Shown piece after piece: positions 43,129 to 51,389 of a DNA stretch of 64,000 nt. Positions within the stretch are counted from its first letter, which is position 1, and each line of letters begins with the position of its first letter. A model generated the notes under the pieces. That model did not search any database. It worked only from the letters and a program-made list of their open reading frames with translations, and was not told the origin of the DNA. The stretch is taken from assembly GCA_016192075.1 (NCBI GenBank), contig JACPUU010000007.1, positions 124,001-188,000 on the forward strand, in the 5' to 3' direction. The position numbers were made by a program, and so were the translations under genes. This stretch comes from Bacteroidota bacterium (GTDB lineage: Bacteria > Bacteroidota > Bacteroidia > Flavobacteriales_D > Crocinitomicaceae).

Positions 43129-43407
43129 ATGATCTTTGCTAAACTCGAGTCAGAAATGGGAACGAAAATCAAACCAAATGTTGCTCTTAACTTTAGAAAT
43201 AGCATCCCTGTTATCCCTGATGGTATGGTTGAAAATGATAGGGAGATTATACTAATAGAAGTAAAACACCCTCAATTTGAACGGGTCGGTGAGAATTTCA
43301 AGAATCACATAAACACACTCATAAAGCTGTTATTGCTTTCAAATCTGAATAACTACAATGGAAAAATTTCGCGAATTATTGTTGGAATAGCTGTTCAGAA
43401 GGAATAA
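43129..43407 (+). CDS. PD-(D/E)XK nuclease-like fragment, possibly interrupted gene
   Basis: A 92-residue open frame whose central segment IPDGMVENDREIILIEVKHP has the D-x(n)-ExK spacing of PD-(D/E)XK nucleases (Asp of PDG, then E-V-K on a strand). It is too short for a complete nuclease (usually 130 or more for the core). The frame is the same as that of the preceding gene, separated by the TGA at 43090, and remains open after its own TAA (43405-43407) to about 43509, encoding RNILDKRLTKIT and further residues. So either a nonsense-interrupted larger gene or two short genes. Start ATG 43129 overlaps a short upstream frame in ATGA. Confidence 0.4.
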   Translation: MIFAKLESEMGTKIKPNVALNFRNSIPVIPDGMVENDREIILIEVKHPQFERVGENFKNHINTLIKLLLLSNLNNYNGKISRIIVGIAVQKE

Positions 43408-43751
43408 CGAAATATATTGGATAAAAGATTAACTAAAATCACCTCTGGTTTACTGATCTCAAACGAATCGAATTTAAAAATACTAGAATTACTATCAACA
43501 CCGCCATAACGAGCTTCCTTCGCTCCCAACCAAAAAAAACCAAACCCAAATCGCCACTCCTTGTGTCTATGGCCCGGTTCCACTAAAATAACTTAATCGA
43601 TTCACATTCTATTCTGCATAGGTTTTGGCAATCACTGCTGTTGCTGATTTATCCCTGTCTGTAGTTGCATCACAGAAAATTACCACCGGACTGATGCAAC
43701 CATTCCCTGCTCTTTTTCATCAACTAAAAAATACCCAAACTGAAAACGCGT
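43408..43751. other. Intergenic region with coding-like tail
   Basis: About 345 nt. The first 100 nt stay open in the frame of the nuclease-like fragment, so may be its decayed 3' end. The rest shows no promoter element of clear quality and no gene. Confidence 0.4.
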
Positions 43752-45149
43752 ATGAGCCGGTCTATCACTATCACTTTCATTTTTCTTTTAACCTTACTTG
43801 ACACAACGAAACTGCAGGCACAAAATGCCATTTTTACCGATCATGGTTTTATTCCGGTAGCAAGTATTTCAGCCTCATCAGGTGCTGCTGAATTTCAAAG
43901 TGCCATTTACAACAACGGCGATGTTTTTATTGCAACCACAGATGGAATCTGGAAAAACAACATCACTTCGCAGGTATGGAGTCCTGCCGGTTTACAGGGA
44001 ATTCAGATTGCATCTTTATTTCAGCATCCTGATTCGCCGGATAAATTTTATGCCGGTGCCTATATCAACCTGCCACCACCCTCTACCAATACCAATCCGC
44101 TTTTTATTTCAGAAGATGGCGGACTCACCTGGAACCCGGCAACAGCACCGGTGAATGAAAATTATTATGCATTTGCCGTTCGGCCCGGTAACCCTAATCA
44201 CGTGTATGCCAATGTAGAGGCGGCCAACATTGCCGTTTCAGCAGATGGCGGCGAAACCTGGGATTTTATGAATCACAATACCGGCGGATACTTTGGGTAT
44301 CAGAGTTGCATTGCTTTTACACCGCTCAACCCGAACCAGATTTACCAGGGATCAGAAAACCCGATGGATTGCGCCTGGCTTGGCAAATACGACATTGATT
44401 TAACAGACCCGTTTATACTCAGCAATTTTGAAACAGTAGTTGACGGTCAATGCGGCGGCGGCCCCTGGGAAAACCGCAGGCCCGACGAGCTGCGGACCTT
44501 TGCAAACAACAGTGACAACCTCTATGTCGGGCAGGAAGGAGCCCTGTCCAAAGTATCACCGCAAGGACTCAACCAAACTGAATTTCTTTACCTTTCAAAC
44601 GGTGAACCAGACAAACCGTACTCTTACATCTACGCCATTTGGGTAGACCCGCTGGATACCAATCACCTTATTTTTGGCGGGGCGTTAAACAACAATGCAC
44701 AACCCATGCAGCTTTACGAAACCTACACCGAAGGAGATACCTTTTACCGGTATACACAAACCTTTGACCTGACAAACCCCATGGTGCTGGAAATTGTAGA
44801 CATTGGCGGCGGTATGGTTGCCGTTGTACTGAATGACCAGAATGAAAACCGGGTGAAGCTGATTGTGATGGAACCACAACTACTTTCAAACAAGCATACT
44901 GAAAAATCAGGTATTGACATAACGGTTTTACCTGTACCCACCACAGACATACTCACCATTCAGTTTAACCGGCAGCACGTAGAAAACAGCATCGTTACCA
45001 TTACCAATTCACTTGGTCAGATTGTCTACCAGCAATTGAGCAGCTCACCGGTTGAACAAATTGATATCAGTCACCTGAGTAAAGGGATGTATAACCTGAC
45101 CGTTCAATTTGAGGATGCCATAACCACCCAAAAAATTATTCTTAACTGA
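43752..45149 (+). CDS. BNR/Asp-box repeat protein with T9SS sorting domain
   Basis: A 465-residue secreted protein: signal peptide (1-24), then several beta-propeller-like repeats with Asp-box sequences (SEDGGLTWN near 125, SADGGETWDF near 163), as in sialidase-like BNR or photosystem-stability-factor-like propellers, though the catalytic set of sialidase is not evident. A type A T9SS sorting domain closes the protein (about 393-465, ITVLPVPTTDILTIQF and LSKGMYNLTVQFE). The usual PNP of the sorting-domain motif is changed to PVPTTD. Surface or secreted. Substrate unknown. Confidence 0.85.
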   Translation: MSRSITITFIFLLTLLDTTKLQAQNAIFTDHGFIPVASISASSGAAEFQSAIYNNGDVFIATTDGIWKNNITSQVWSPAGLQGIQIASLFQHPDSPDKFYAGAYINLPPPSTNTNPLFISEDGGLTWNPATAPVNENYYAFAVRPGNPNHVYANVEAANIAVSADGGETWDFMNHNTGGYFGYQSCIAFTPLNPNQIYQGSENPMDCAWLGKYDIDLTDPFILSNFETVVDGQCGGGPWENRRPDELRTFANNSDNLYVGQEGALSKVSPQGLNQTEFLYLSNGEPDKPYSYIYAIWVDPLDTNHLIFGGALNNNAQPMQLYETYTEGDTFYRYTQTFDLTNPMVLEIVDIGGGMVAVVLNDQNENRVKLIVMEPQLLSNKHTEKSGIDITVLPVPTTDILTIQFNRQHVENSIVTITNSLGQIVYQQLSSSPVEQIDISHLSKGMYNLTVQFEDAITTQKIILN

Positions 45150-45288
45150 GTATTTTTTTCAAGACGCTGCATACAACTTGCTGTCTACATACCTGCATTC
45201 AAAAAAGCGGCATTCAGTTCTCCAAACCATGGTCCTGAAAAACTCCCGAAATTTTCCATACCTTAGTCAGCACCAAACACTTCTGCCC

Positions 45289-45681
45289 ATGGCTGAACTA
45301 AAAACAAAAAAAACAGAACTCAGCGTAGATGCTTTCTTAAAAACAATTGCAGAACCGCAAAAACAGAAGGATGCGTTTGCACTGATGACGTTGATGGAGA
45401 AAGCAACCAAAGCCAAAGCAAAAATGTGGGGCGGCGCCATTGTTGGTTTTGGTGATAAACGCCTGAAATATGAAAGCGGCCGGGAGCTGGATTGGTTTGT
45501 AATGGGCTTTTCGCCGCGCAAACAAAATTTTGCACTCTACATTCCCGGCACTGTTGGAAAACAACAGGATTTACTGAAAAAACTGGGAAAACATAAAACC
45601 GGAAAAGGCTGTTTATACATTACCAGGTTGGAAGATGTAGATTTGGCCGTGCTGAAGGATATTATTCAAAATGGTTTATAA
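45289..45681 (+). CDS. DUF1801-domain protein
   Basis: A 130-residue soluble protein of the DUF1801 (YdhG-like) family, seen from KMWGGAIVGFGDKRLKYESG and DWFVMGFSPRKQNFALYI. No enzymatic activity is known for the family; it has a mixed beta-alpha fold. The ATG at 45289 fits the family N-terminus; upstream in-frame ATGs at 45178 and 45229 would add residues without likeness. TACCTTAG about 25 nt upstream of the ATG is a weak -7 element. The methyltransferase follows 15 nt after the stop. Confidence 0.8.
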   Translation: MAELKTKKTELSVDAFLKTIAEPQKQKDAFALMTLMEKATKAKAKMWGGAIVGFGDKRLKYESGRELDWFVMGFSPRKQNFALYIPGTVGKQQDLLKKLGKHKTGKGCLYITRLEDVDLAVLKDIIQNGL

Positions 45682-45696
45682 ACCGGGACTTTTTGT

Positions 45697-46359
45697 ATGA
45701 CCGAAGATGAAATTAAATTCATTGCCGCCCAGTTACGCCAGCCTGCCGGTGAAGCAGCTGTTAACATAGGCGAAAAAATGAACGAAGGCAACCGGCTGAT
45801 GAACCTGGCAACGATTGATATGCTGCAGTTGGAATCAGGTGAACGCCTTCTTGAAATTGGCATGGGAAATGGCTTTTTTGTCAAAAATCTGTTTGACATT
45901 GAAAACACCATTCATTACGAAGGATGCGATTTTTCAGACGCCATGGTTCAGGAAGCAAACAAACTGAATAAAACGCTGATTGAAAAAGGACTGGTCCGCT
46001 TCAGGGTTGCAACGGCTGACCAGCTTCCCTTTCAGGACAATACTTTTGACAAAATTTTTTCAGTCAACACCATCTATTTCTGGGACGATGTGCCAGCCGT
46101 ATTTACTGAATTCAGCCGCGTGTTGAAAGAAGATGGACAACTGGTTCTTGCCATACGACCCAAATCCATCATGGATAATTTTCCGGTAACGCAATACGGA
46201 TTCACTACTTTTTCACTGACGGACTTGTCAGATATACTGCATGAAAATGGATTTGATCCGGTGGTTGCAATTGAACGGCAGGAACCGGACCTGGAATTTT
46301 TTGGTGAAAAACTGAAAAACGAATTTCTGATTGTGAAGGCCATTAAAAACAGGCCTTAA
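45697..46359 (+). CDS. Class I SAM-dependent methyltransferase
   Basis: A 220-residue methyltransferase with the Rossmann-like motif I LLEIGMGNGFFVKNLF (about 50-65), the acidic residue after strand 2 (YEGCDFSDAM), and post-I features ADQLPFQDNTFDKIFS typical of the UbiE/COQ5-like type. It transfers methyl from SAM to an unknown acceptor. No partner enzyme gives the substrate. Cytoplasmic. Its stop codon overlaps the stop of a possible leftward small ORF in TTAA. Confidence 0.9.
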   Translation: MTEDEIKFIAAQLRQPAGEAAVNIGEKMNEGNRLMNLATIDMLQLESGERLLEIGMGNGFFVKNLFDIENTIHYEGCDFSDAMVQEANKLNKTLIEKGLVRFRVATADQLPFQDNTFDKIFSVNTIYFWDDVPAVFTEFSRVLKEDGQLVLAIRPKSIMDNFPVTQYGFTTFSLTDLSDILHENGFDPVVAIERQEPDLEFFGEKLKNEFLIVKAIKNRP

Positions 46360-46634
46360 ATATCTGGTTTGTCGTTGGTATCTTGCACCGCGTGTAATTC
46401 TGTTTTTCTCTCCCGCTGATGGGCGCCGATTTCTTTTGCTGATGTGCCAGATTTTTTACCGTAATCGCTACCTGCGTTTTCTACGCTCCTTTCTGGATAA
46501 TCTATGGGAATCTTTTTAATCAAAATCAATTTTAAACTGTCCCGTTGGCATTCGAAATACAAGCGTTCTGAAAAAAAGAAGTTATCACACACAAAATTTA
46601 TTACAGATTTTCCCGTTCTTCTTCTATGAAACAC
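46356..46634 (-). CDS. Possible small ORF, convergent with the methyltransferase
   Basis: A 92-codon frame filling the space between the methyltransferase and the lipoprotein gene. It starts 9 nt inside the divergent lipoprotein gene and ends sharing TTAA with the methyltransferase stop. Its middle, KLILIKKIPIDYPERS, has an amphipathic pattern, and the tail is hydrophilic. No family recognised and no promoter seen. It may be spurious. Confidence 0.25.
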   Translation of the reverse strand: MFHRRRTGKSVINFVCDNFFFSERLYFECQRDSLKLILIKKIPIDYPERSVENAGSDYGKKSGTSAKEIGAHQRERKTELHAVQDTNDKPDI

Positions 46635-47462
46635 TTCTTACTTTTTCCAATCGCCTTTATTTTTCTGTCCGCCTGCCGTGAAGATGCAGCCGAACCAACA
46701 ACAAGCATTGAAGGAACCATGTACCGCGACCAGGAAGTAGTAGCGCAAATAGCTATTCAGGTAGATGCTGAAAGTAACCCGGTATCCATTGAAGGAAGCG
46801 GCGTGAGTTTTGCCGGTGAATTAAGTCAGAATGATGAAATCTGGTTTTCATTTGAAGCTCAGCAGGGTGAATTGTATAAAATATGGTGGCAGGATAGCTG
46901 GTGGGAAGAATATACAGCAGGGAGCATTTATGTCACTGCTTACAAACAGGATTTGTATTCAACCTATTTTCCCGAAGAACGTTTACTCCAGATGGGAGGA
47001 TCACCTAAATTTATTGTAGCTGATGAAACAGGCCCTGTGTACCTGAAAGTACGCGGTTATGACGGCGAAATTGAAGGCACGTTCAGCGTTAATGTATCTG
47101 CCATTCCGGTATCGCTTGCTGAAATGATGACTCCGGATTCGACTTACAACTATACCATTCCCCTGGGTGATATGATCTTACTGGCTGCAACGGTTGAAAA
47201 AGACTCTTCCTATTCATTGCTGGTTGACGGCTCTCCTTACTGCTTTCCTTACGGATCACAAACAGAAGCAAACGTGAGCATCATTCCTGAAAACAATCAC
47301 CAACCTTATTTCTATGCTGAAAATATTTTCAGCTCAGGTTTGGGAGGAACAGATACCGTACGTCAATTCACGGCCCTTGCCTCAGGTACAGTTTATATTT
47401 CACTGATGGGAGCGTATTGGTGGGAGCCACGTGACGTAACAGCAAAGTTCTGGAAAAATTAA
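46626..47462 (+). CDS. Hypothetical lipoprotein, envelope
   Basis: A 278-residue lipoprotein (lipobox FLSAC, Cys17) with a beta-rich body containing several aromatic, acidic strands such as EIWFSFEAQQGELYKIWW and KVRGYDGEIEGTFSV. The rhythm of two similar halves (about 30-165 and 170-275) suggests two beta-sandwich modules; both halves include a short GxYxxxxWW-like aromatic cluster. No family recognised. Periplasmic or surface-located. Confidence 0.7.
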   Translation: MKHFLLFPIAFIFLSACREDAAEPTTSIEGTMYRDQEVVAQIAIQVDAESNPVSIEGSGVSFAGELSQNDEIWFSFEAQQGELYKIWWQDSWWEEYTAGSIYVTAYKQDLYSTYFPEERLLQMGGSPKFIVADETGPVYLKVRGYDGEIEGTFSVNVSAIPVSLAEMMTPDSTYNYTIPLGDMILLAATVEKDSSYSLLVDGSPYCFPYGSQTEANVSIIPENNHQPYFYAENIFSSGLGGTDTVRQFTALASGTVYISLMGAYWWEPRDVTAKFWKN

Positions 47463-47678
47463 CGGCTGCAAAAATCACTGCCGTTCCGGAAGAGACAGAT
47501 GGACTTTCATGTCTCCTGACCGGTATCCATTTTGACAAAATGATGCTGATTGGTGTGAATTTGAATATGGTTCAGGAGAAACGCCCCCGATTCCGGATTG
47601 CCCTCAACCCCTGATTCTTACTCTAAAAGACCAGCTACCTGCCTTTCAGCGACTTAACATTATACCACAAAAAGGGTA

Positions 47679-47736
47679 TTGCAGAAACCGGACCCTAAAC
47701 CTAGTTTTGTCACACTATTTAAACTTAATCTAAATA
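47679..47736 (+). promoter_or_regulatory. Iron operon promoter with candidate metalloregulator site
   Basis: TTG (47679-47681), a 20-nt spacer and a perfect TAGTTTTG (47702-47709) are the -33/-7 elements. From about the transcription start lies TATTTAAACTTAATCTAAATA (47716-47736), an inverted repeat with TATTTA / TAAATA arms and several further symmetric positions, reminiscent of DtxR/Fur-type boxes. Binding would repress the four-gene iron operon. Function is inference. Confidence 0.55.
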
Positions 47737-47739
47737 ATA

Positions 47740-48882
47740 ATGCGACAAACGCTCCTTTTTCTGACCATCGGTTCACTGGCTTTTACATCCTGCAAAAAAG
47801 AAGGCTGTACAGATTCAACCGCGCTTAATTACAATTCAGAAGCCAAAAAAGACGACGGCACCTGCACCTATTTTCAGTTGAATGTTCCATCAACCTATGC
47901 TTTTACAGATGGTACAAACAATACTGTAAATTACAGCGGACAAACCGAGCGCCTGGATCAGCTTACAGAAATGACAACATATATGAAAACCGGAACTACC
48001 ACCGCACTTTCATACACTGCGTTAATGGATATGTTTGCCAATACCGGCGGTAACGGCGGTGGTAACTACACATTCACGTCTACCAAAAAACTTCAGGATA
48101 AATGCTTTGCCTCAGATACAGCTTTGTTTATTGATTACATGGACAGTCTTGCAACAGCATCAGCCAGCTTTGCCACTACAGCAGCTGACGGCCAGGCAGG
48201 TACGCTTACATCCGGCACCAGCACTTATCTTTTTGCCGGCAACGGAATTGAATACACCCAGTTGATTGAAAAAGGCCTGATGGGTGCTGTATTCATGTAT
48301 CAGACCACCAACATTTATTTTGGAACAGATAAAATGAGCGCTGACAATACAACCCCGGTTAACAGCAGCGGCGGTGAATACTATACGGCGCTTGAACATC
48401 ATTGGGACGAGGCCTTCGGCTATTTTGGTGTACCGGTAGATTTTCCAACCAACACAACCGGCATCCGTTTCTGGGGAAAATACTGCAATTCCCGTGATGC
48501 TGAACTGGGCTGCAACGCTGTTATGATGGATGGTTTCAAACGCGGCCGTGCTGCCATTTCGCAAGATGCACTTGACCTGCGCGATGCTGAAATACTGAAT
48601 ATCCGTAAAATGTGGGAGAAAATTTCTGCCGCACAGGCAGTCACTTATCTGGAAGAAGCTAAAACCAATTTTGGCGTAGATAATGCTAAATTTCTGCACG
48701 AACTTTCTGAAGCCTATGCATTTATTTTATGCCTTAAATATGTGCCGCTTGAAACTCGCGTCATTACCTATTCACAAATTGATGACCTGCTTACCAATAC
48801 CATTGGCACCAACTTCTGGGCAGTTACACAGACCGATTTAACCAATGCCATCAATACCCTGAACGGTATTTATGGATTCTAG
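47740..48882 (+). CDS. DUF4856 lipoprotein of an iron operon
   Basis: A 380-residue lipoprotein (lipobox FTSC, Cys18). The start of the mature part has the Bacteroidota module GCTDSTALNYNSEAKKDDGTC, cut here to GCTDSTALNYNSEA plus DDGTC, found at many surface-protein N-termini. The rest, from about residue 50, is the DUF4856 domain, a helical region with HHWDEAFGYFGVP that is often encoded beside imelysin and TonB receptor genes. Probable surface iron-acquisition component. Followed by the imelysin gene after 52 nt. Confidence 0.85.
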   Translation: MRQTLLFLTIGSLAFTSCKKEGCTDSTALNYNSEAKKDDGTCTYFQLNVPSTYAFTDGTNNTVNYSGQTERLDQLTEMTTYMKTGTTTALSYTALMDMFANTGGNGGGNYTFTSTKKLQDKCFASDTALFIDYMDSLATASASFATTAADGQAGTLTSGTSTYLFAGNGIEYTQLIEKGLMGAVFMYQTTNIYFGTDKMSADNTTPVNSSGGEYYTALEHHWDEAFGYFGVPVDFPTNTTGIRFWGKYCNSRDAELGCNAVMMDGFKRGRAAISQDALDLRDAEILNIRKMWEKISAAQAVTYLEEAKTNFGVDNAKFLHELSEAYAFILCLKYVPLETRVITYSQIDDLLTNTIGTNFWAVTQTDLTNAINTLNGIYGF

Positions 48883-48934
48883 TAAATACGGCTATTTTTG
48901 GAATGCCGATTTTAGGAATATGAATTAAAGACCA

Positions 48935-50014
48935 ATGAAAAAATACACAAGACAAACTTTTCTCATACTGAGTACCGCAGCACTTATTGTCAGTTGTAAA
49001 GAAGACGAGAAACCTGAATTTGACCGGAAAGCCATGTTAACCAACATGGCTTCGGCCGTTATTATACCGGCATACACCACACTCAATTCGTCACTGGGTA
49101 CGTTATACACCAAGGCAACTGATTTTACGGCCAGTCCAAACACGATAACATTGGCTGATTTGCGTGCACAGTATATCCAGACAAACAAAAATTACCAGCG
49201 TTGTGCCATGTATAATTTTGGTCCGGCCATGGATTACGGAATCAAAATTGCCTTCAATACCTTTCCATCAGATACGGCTAAAATTGAAGCCAATATTACA
49301 GCCGGCACATACACCCTGGGTGCCGTCAGCAATACCACCGCCATTGGCTTTCCGGCATTGGATTACCTGTTGTATTTTGGTACCGACACAGACATTCTGA
49401 CCAAATTCACCACAGATCCGGAAGCGGCAAACCGCAAAACCTACCTCACCGACCTGGTTTCAAAAATGAAAACCGAATTTCAACCGGTGATTGATCAGTG
49501 GAACGGTTCATACCAGACAACTTTTATCAACGCTGACGGTAACGATGTGGCAAGTTCATGCTCGTATTTATTAAACGAATTTGTGCAGGACATTGAGCTT
49601 GTCAAAAATGCAAAAATCGGAATTCCATCGGGTCAGCAGACTGGCGGCGCAACAATGCCAACATACGTTGAAGCCTACTATTCAGGCCTGTCAACAACCT
49701 TTGCCTACGAAAGTCTGCTTGGACTGGAAACCTGTTTTACCGGCGGTAGCGGAAGTGGTTTTGACGATTACATCCGCGATGTGGAAAGTGACGATGTAAC
49801 TACCTCCCTGGCAGATAACATTCTCACCCAGTTTGGTGTTTGCAAAACAAAAACAGATGCATTGGCTGATCCGCTGAGCACAACCGTAAATGCTGATTTT
49901 GCTTCTGTAAATGACTTGTACCTTGAGCTAAAAAAATTACTGGTGTATTGCAAAACTGACATGACATCCATGTTAGGCATTCTGATCACCTACCAGGACA
50001 ATGACGGCGATTAG
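48935..50014 (+). CDS. Imelysin-family lipoprotein (IrpA-like)
   Basis: A 359-residue lipoprotein (lipobox IVSC, Cys21) of the imelysin/Peptidase_M75 family: two helical bundles with the family core GFPALDYLLYFG (about 136-147), where other members have a GxHxxE-type motif; here His is replaced by Pro and Glu by Asp, so metal-peptidase activity is doubtful and iron binding more likely. It probably sits in the periplasm facing the outer membrane. Its stop overlaps the HTTM gene by 14 nt, showing operon linkage. A TATTTTTG (about 48893) may give an extra promoter. Confidence 0.88.
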   Translation: MKKYTRQTFLILSTAALIVSCKEDEKPEFDRKAMLTNMASAVIIPAYTTLNSSLGTLYTKATDFTASPNTITLADLRAQYIQTNKNYQRCAMYNFGPAMDYGIKIAFNTFPSDTAKIEANITAGTYTLGAVSNTTAIGFPALDYLLYFGTDTDILTKFTTDPEAANRKTYLTDLVSKMKTEFQPVIDQWNGSYQTTFINADGNDVASSCSYLLNEFVQDIELVKNAKIGIPSGQQTGGATMPTYVEAYYSGLSTTFAYESLLGLETCFTGGSGSGFDDYIRDVESDDVTTSLADNILTQFGVCKTKTDALADPLSTTVNADFASVNDLYLELKKLLVYCKTDMTSMLGILITYQDNDGD

Positions 50015-51389
50015 TCGCATACAGAAAACATTTTTTGACTGGCACCGTGAAGTGCCGGCAGCCAGCCTTGCCGTTTACCGGATTTTTTTTGGAGGGCTGA
50101 TGCTTTTTTCTACCGTTCGTTTTTGGTTGAATGGCTGGGTGCGCGATTTTTACATTGAACCTGAATTTCATTTTTCATACCTGGGATTTGACTGGATTCC
50201 GTACCCCAATGCGGGTGTCCTTTATTTTATGTTTGCAATCCTGGTTTTAGCATGCCTGGGTATTATTTTTGGTTTTTTCTACCGTACAGCAGCACTCACT
50301 TTTCTTGTGCTGTTTACCTATGTGGAATTGCTGGACAAAACAACCTATCTCAATCACTATTACTTTGTAAGCCTGGTTGCACTGCTGATGGTTTTTGTAC
50401 CTGCAAACCGGTATTTTTCGCTGGATGTATACTTCGGCTTTGCGCCTGCCCAAAAAACCGTTCCCAACTGGAGCATTGCATTACTCAAATTTCAAATGGG
50501 TATTGTGTATGTTTTTGCCGGCATTGCAAAACTAGAGTCTGACTGGCTGCTGGATGCACAGCCTTTAAAATTCTGGCTGCACACGGCACACCACTGGCCG
50601 CTGTTTGGTGATTTGCTGAAGCAGGACTGGATTGCTTATTTTTTCAGCTGGTTTGGCTGTATTTATGACCTGTTCATTGTCTTCTTTCTATTGAATGCAC
50701 GCACCCGCAATGTGGCTTATTTTTTTGTAATTGTTTTTCATTTTACAACCTGGATGCTGTTTCCGATTGGTGTTTTTCCATGGGTGATGATGGTGGGTAC
50801 TACTATTTTTCTCTCTGTACAATTTCATGAACGGATTCTGAAACTGCTGGGCACCCTTTTTAAAAGAAGCCGTCAGCCGGTTCCGGCAACGTATTTTGTC
50901 AGACCCAATTTCAGAAAACAGGTCAACTGGATGTTTGGTATCTTCATTGCATTCCAGGTTCTGGTACCGTTCAGATACCTGCTATACCCTGGTAATTTGT
51001 TCTGGACTGAACAGGGTTTCAGGTTCAGCTGGCGTGTCATGCTGATGGAAAAATCAGGCTATGCCGAGTTTTACCTGGTTGATCCGCAAACAAAAACAGA
51101 ATGGAATGTACCAACCAAAAAACATCTGACCCGGCTGCAGGAAAAAATGATGTGTACCCAGCCTGATATGATTCTTCAATACGCCCATTACCTGCAAACA
51201 GTTTATTCAGACACCACCCTGTACCTGGGTGATAAAACCTTCACCTTCAATGATCCGGAGGTTCATGCTGAAATATATGTTACACTGAATGGCCGGCCCT
51301 CACAACTTTATGTAGCTAAAAAGCATAATTTAGCGGCCATCCCCAACGATTTGTCAAACCGTTACTGGCTGGAGGATTTTAAGGAATGA
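50001..51389 (+). CDS. HTTM-domain membrane protein (vitamin K gamma-carboxylase-like)
   Basis: A 462-residue protein with an HTTM (vitamin K-dependent gamma-carboxylase) domain: DWHREVPAASLAVYRIFF near residue 13, then about six membrane helices to residue 330 and a periplasmic C-terminal tail to 462. The Lys that acts in the human carboxylase cannot be confirmed. In Bacteroidota it is repeatedly found between imelysin and TonB receptor genes and likely modifies or helps the iron-uptake proteins; the role is unproven. Overlaps both neighbours. Confidence 0.87.
   Translation: MTAISRIQKTFFDWHREVPAASLAVYRIFFGGLMLFSTVRFWLNGWVRDFYIEPEFHFSYLGFDWIPYPNAGVLYFMFAILVLACLGIIFGFFYRTAALTFLVLFTYVELLDKTTYLNHYYFVSLVALLMVFVPANRYFSLDVYFGFAPAQKTVPNWSIALLKFQMGIVYVFAGIAKLESDWLLDAQPLKFWLHTAHHWPLFGDLLKQDWIAYFFSWFGCIYDLFIVFFLLNARTRNVAYFFVIVFHFTTWMLFPIGVFPWVMMVGTTIFLSVQFHERILKLLGTLFKRSRQPVPATYFVRPNFRKQVNWMFGIFIAFQVLVPFRYLLYPGNLFWTEQGFRFSWRVMLMEKSGYAEFYLVDPQTKTEWNVPTKKHLTRLQEKMMCTQPDMILQYAHYLQTVYSDTTLYLGDKTFTFNDPEVHAEIYVTLNGRPSQLYVAKKHNLAAIPNDLSNRYWLEDFKE

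Noticed and set aside
48160-48699. Minus-strand open frame of about 179 codons
   Set aside because: Antisense to the DUF4856 lipoprotein gene; no recognisable motif and unusual composition.
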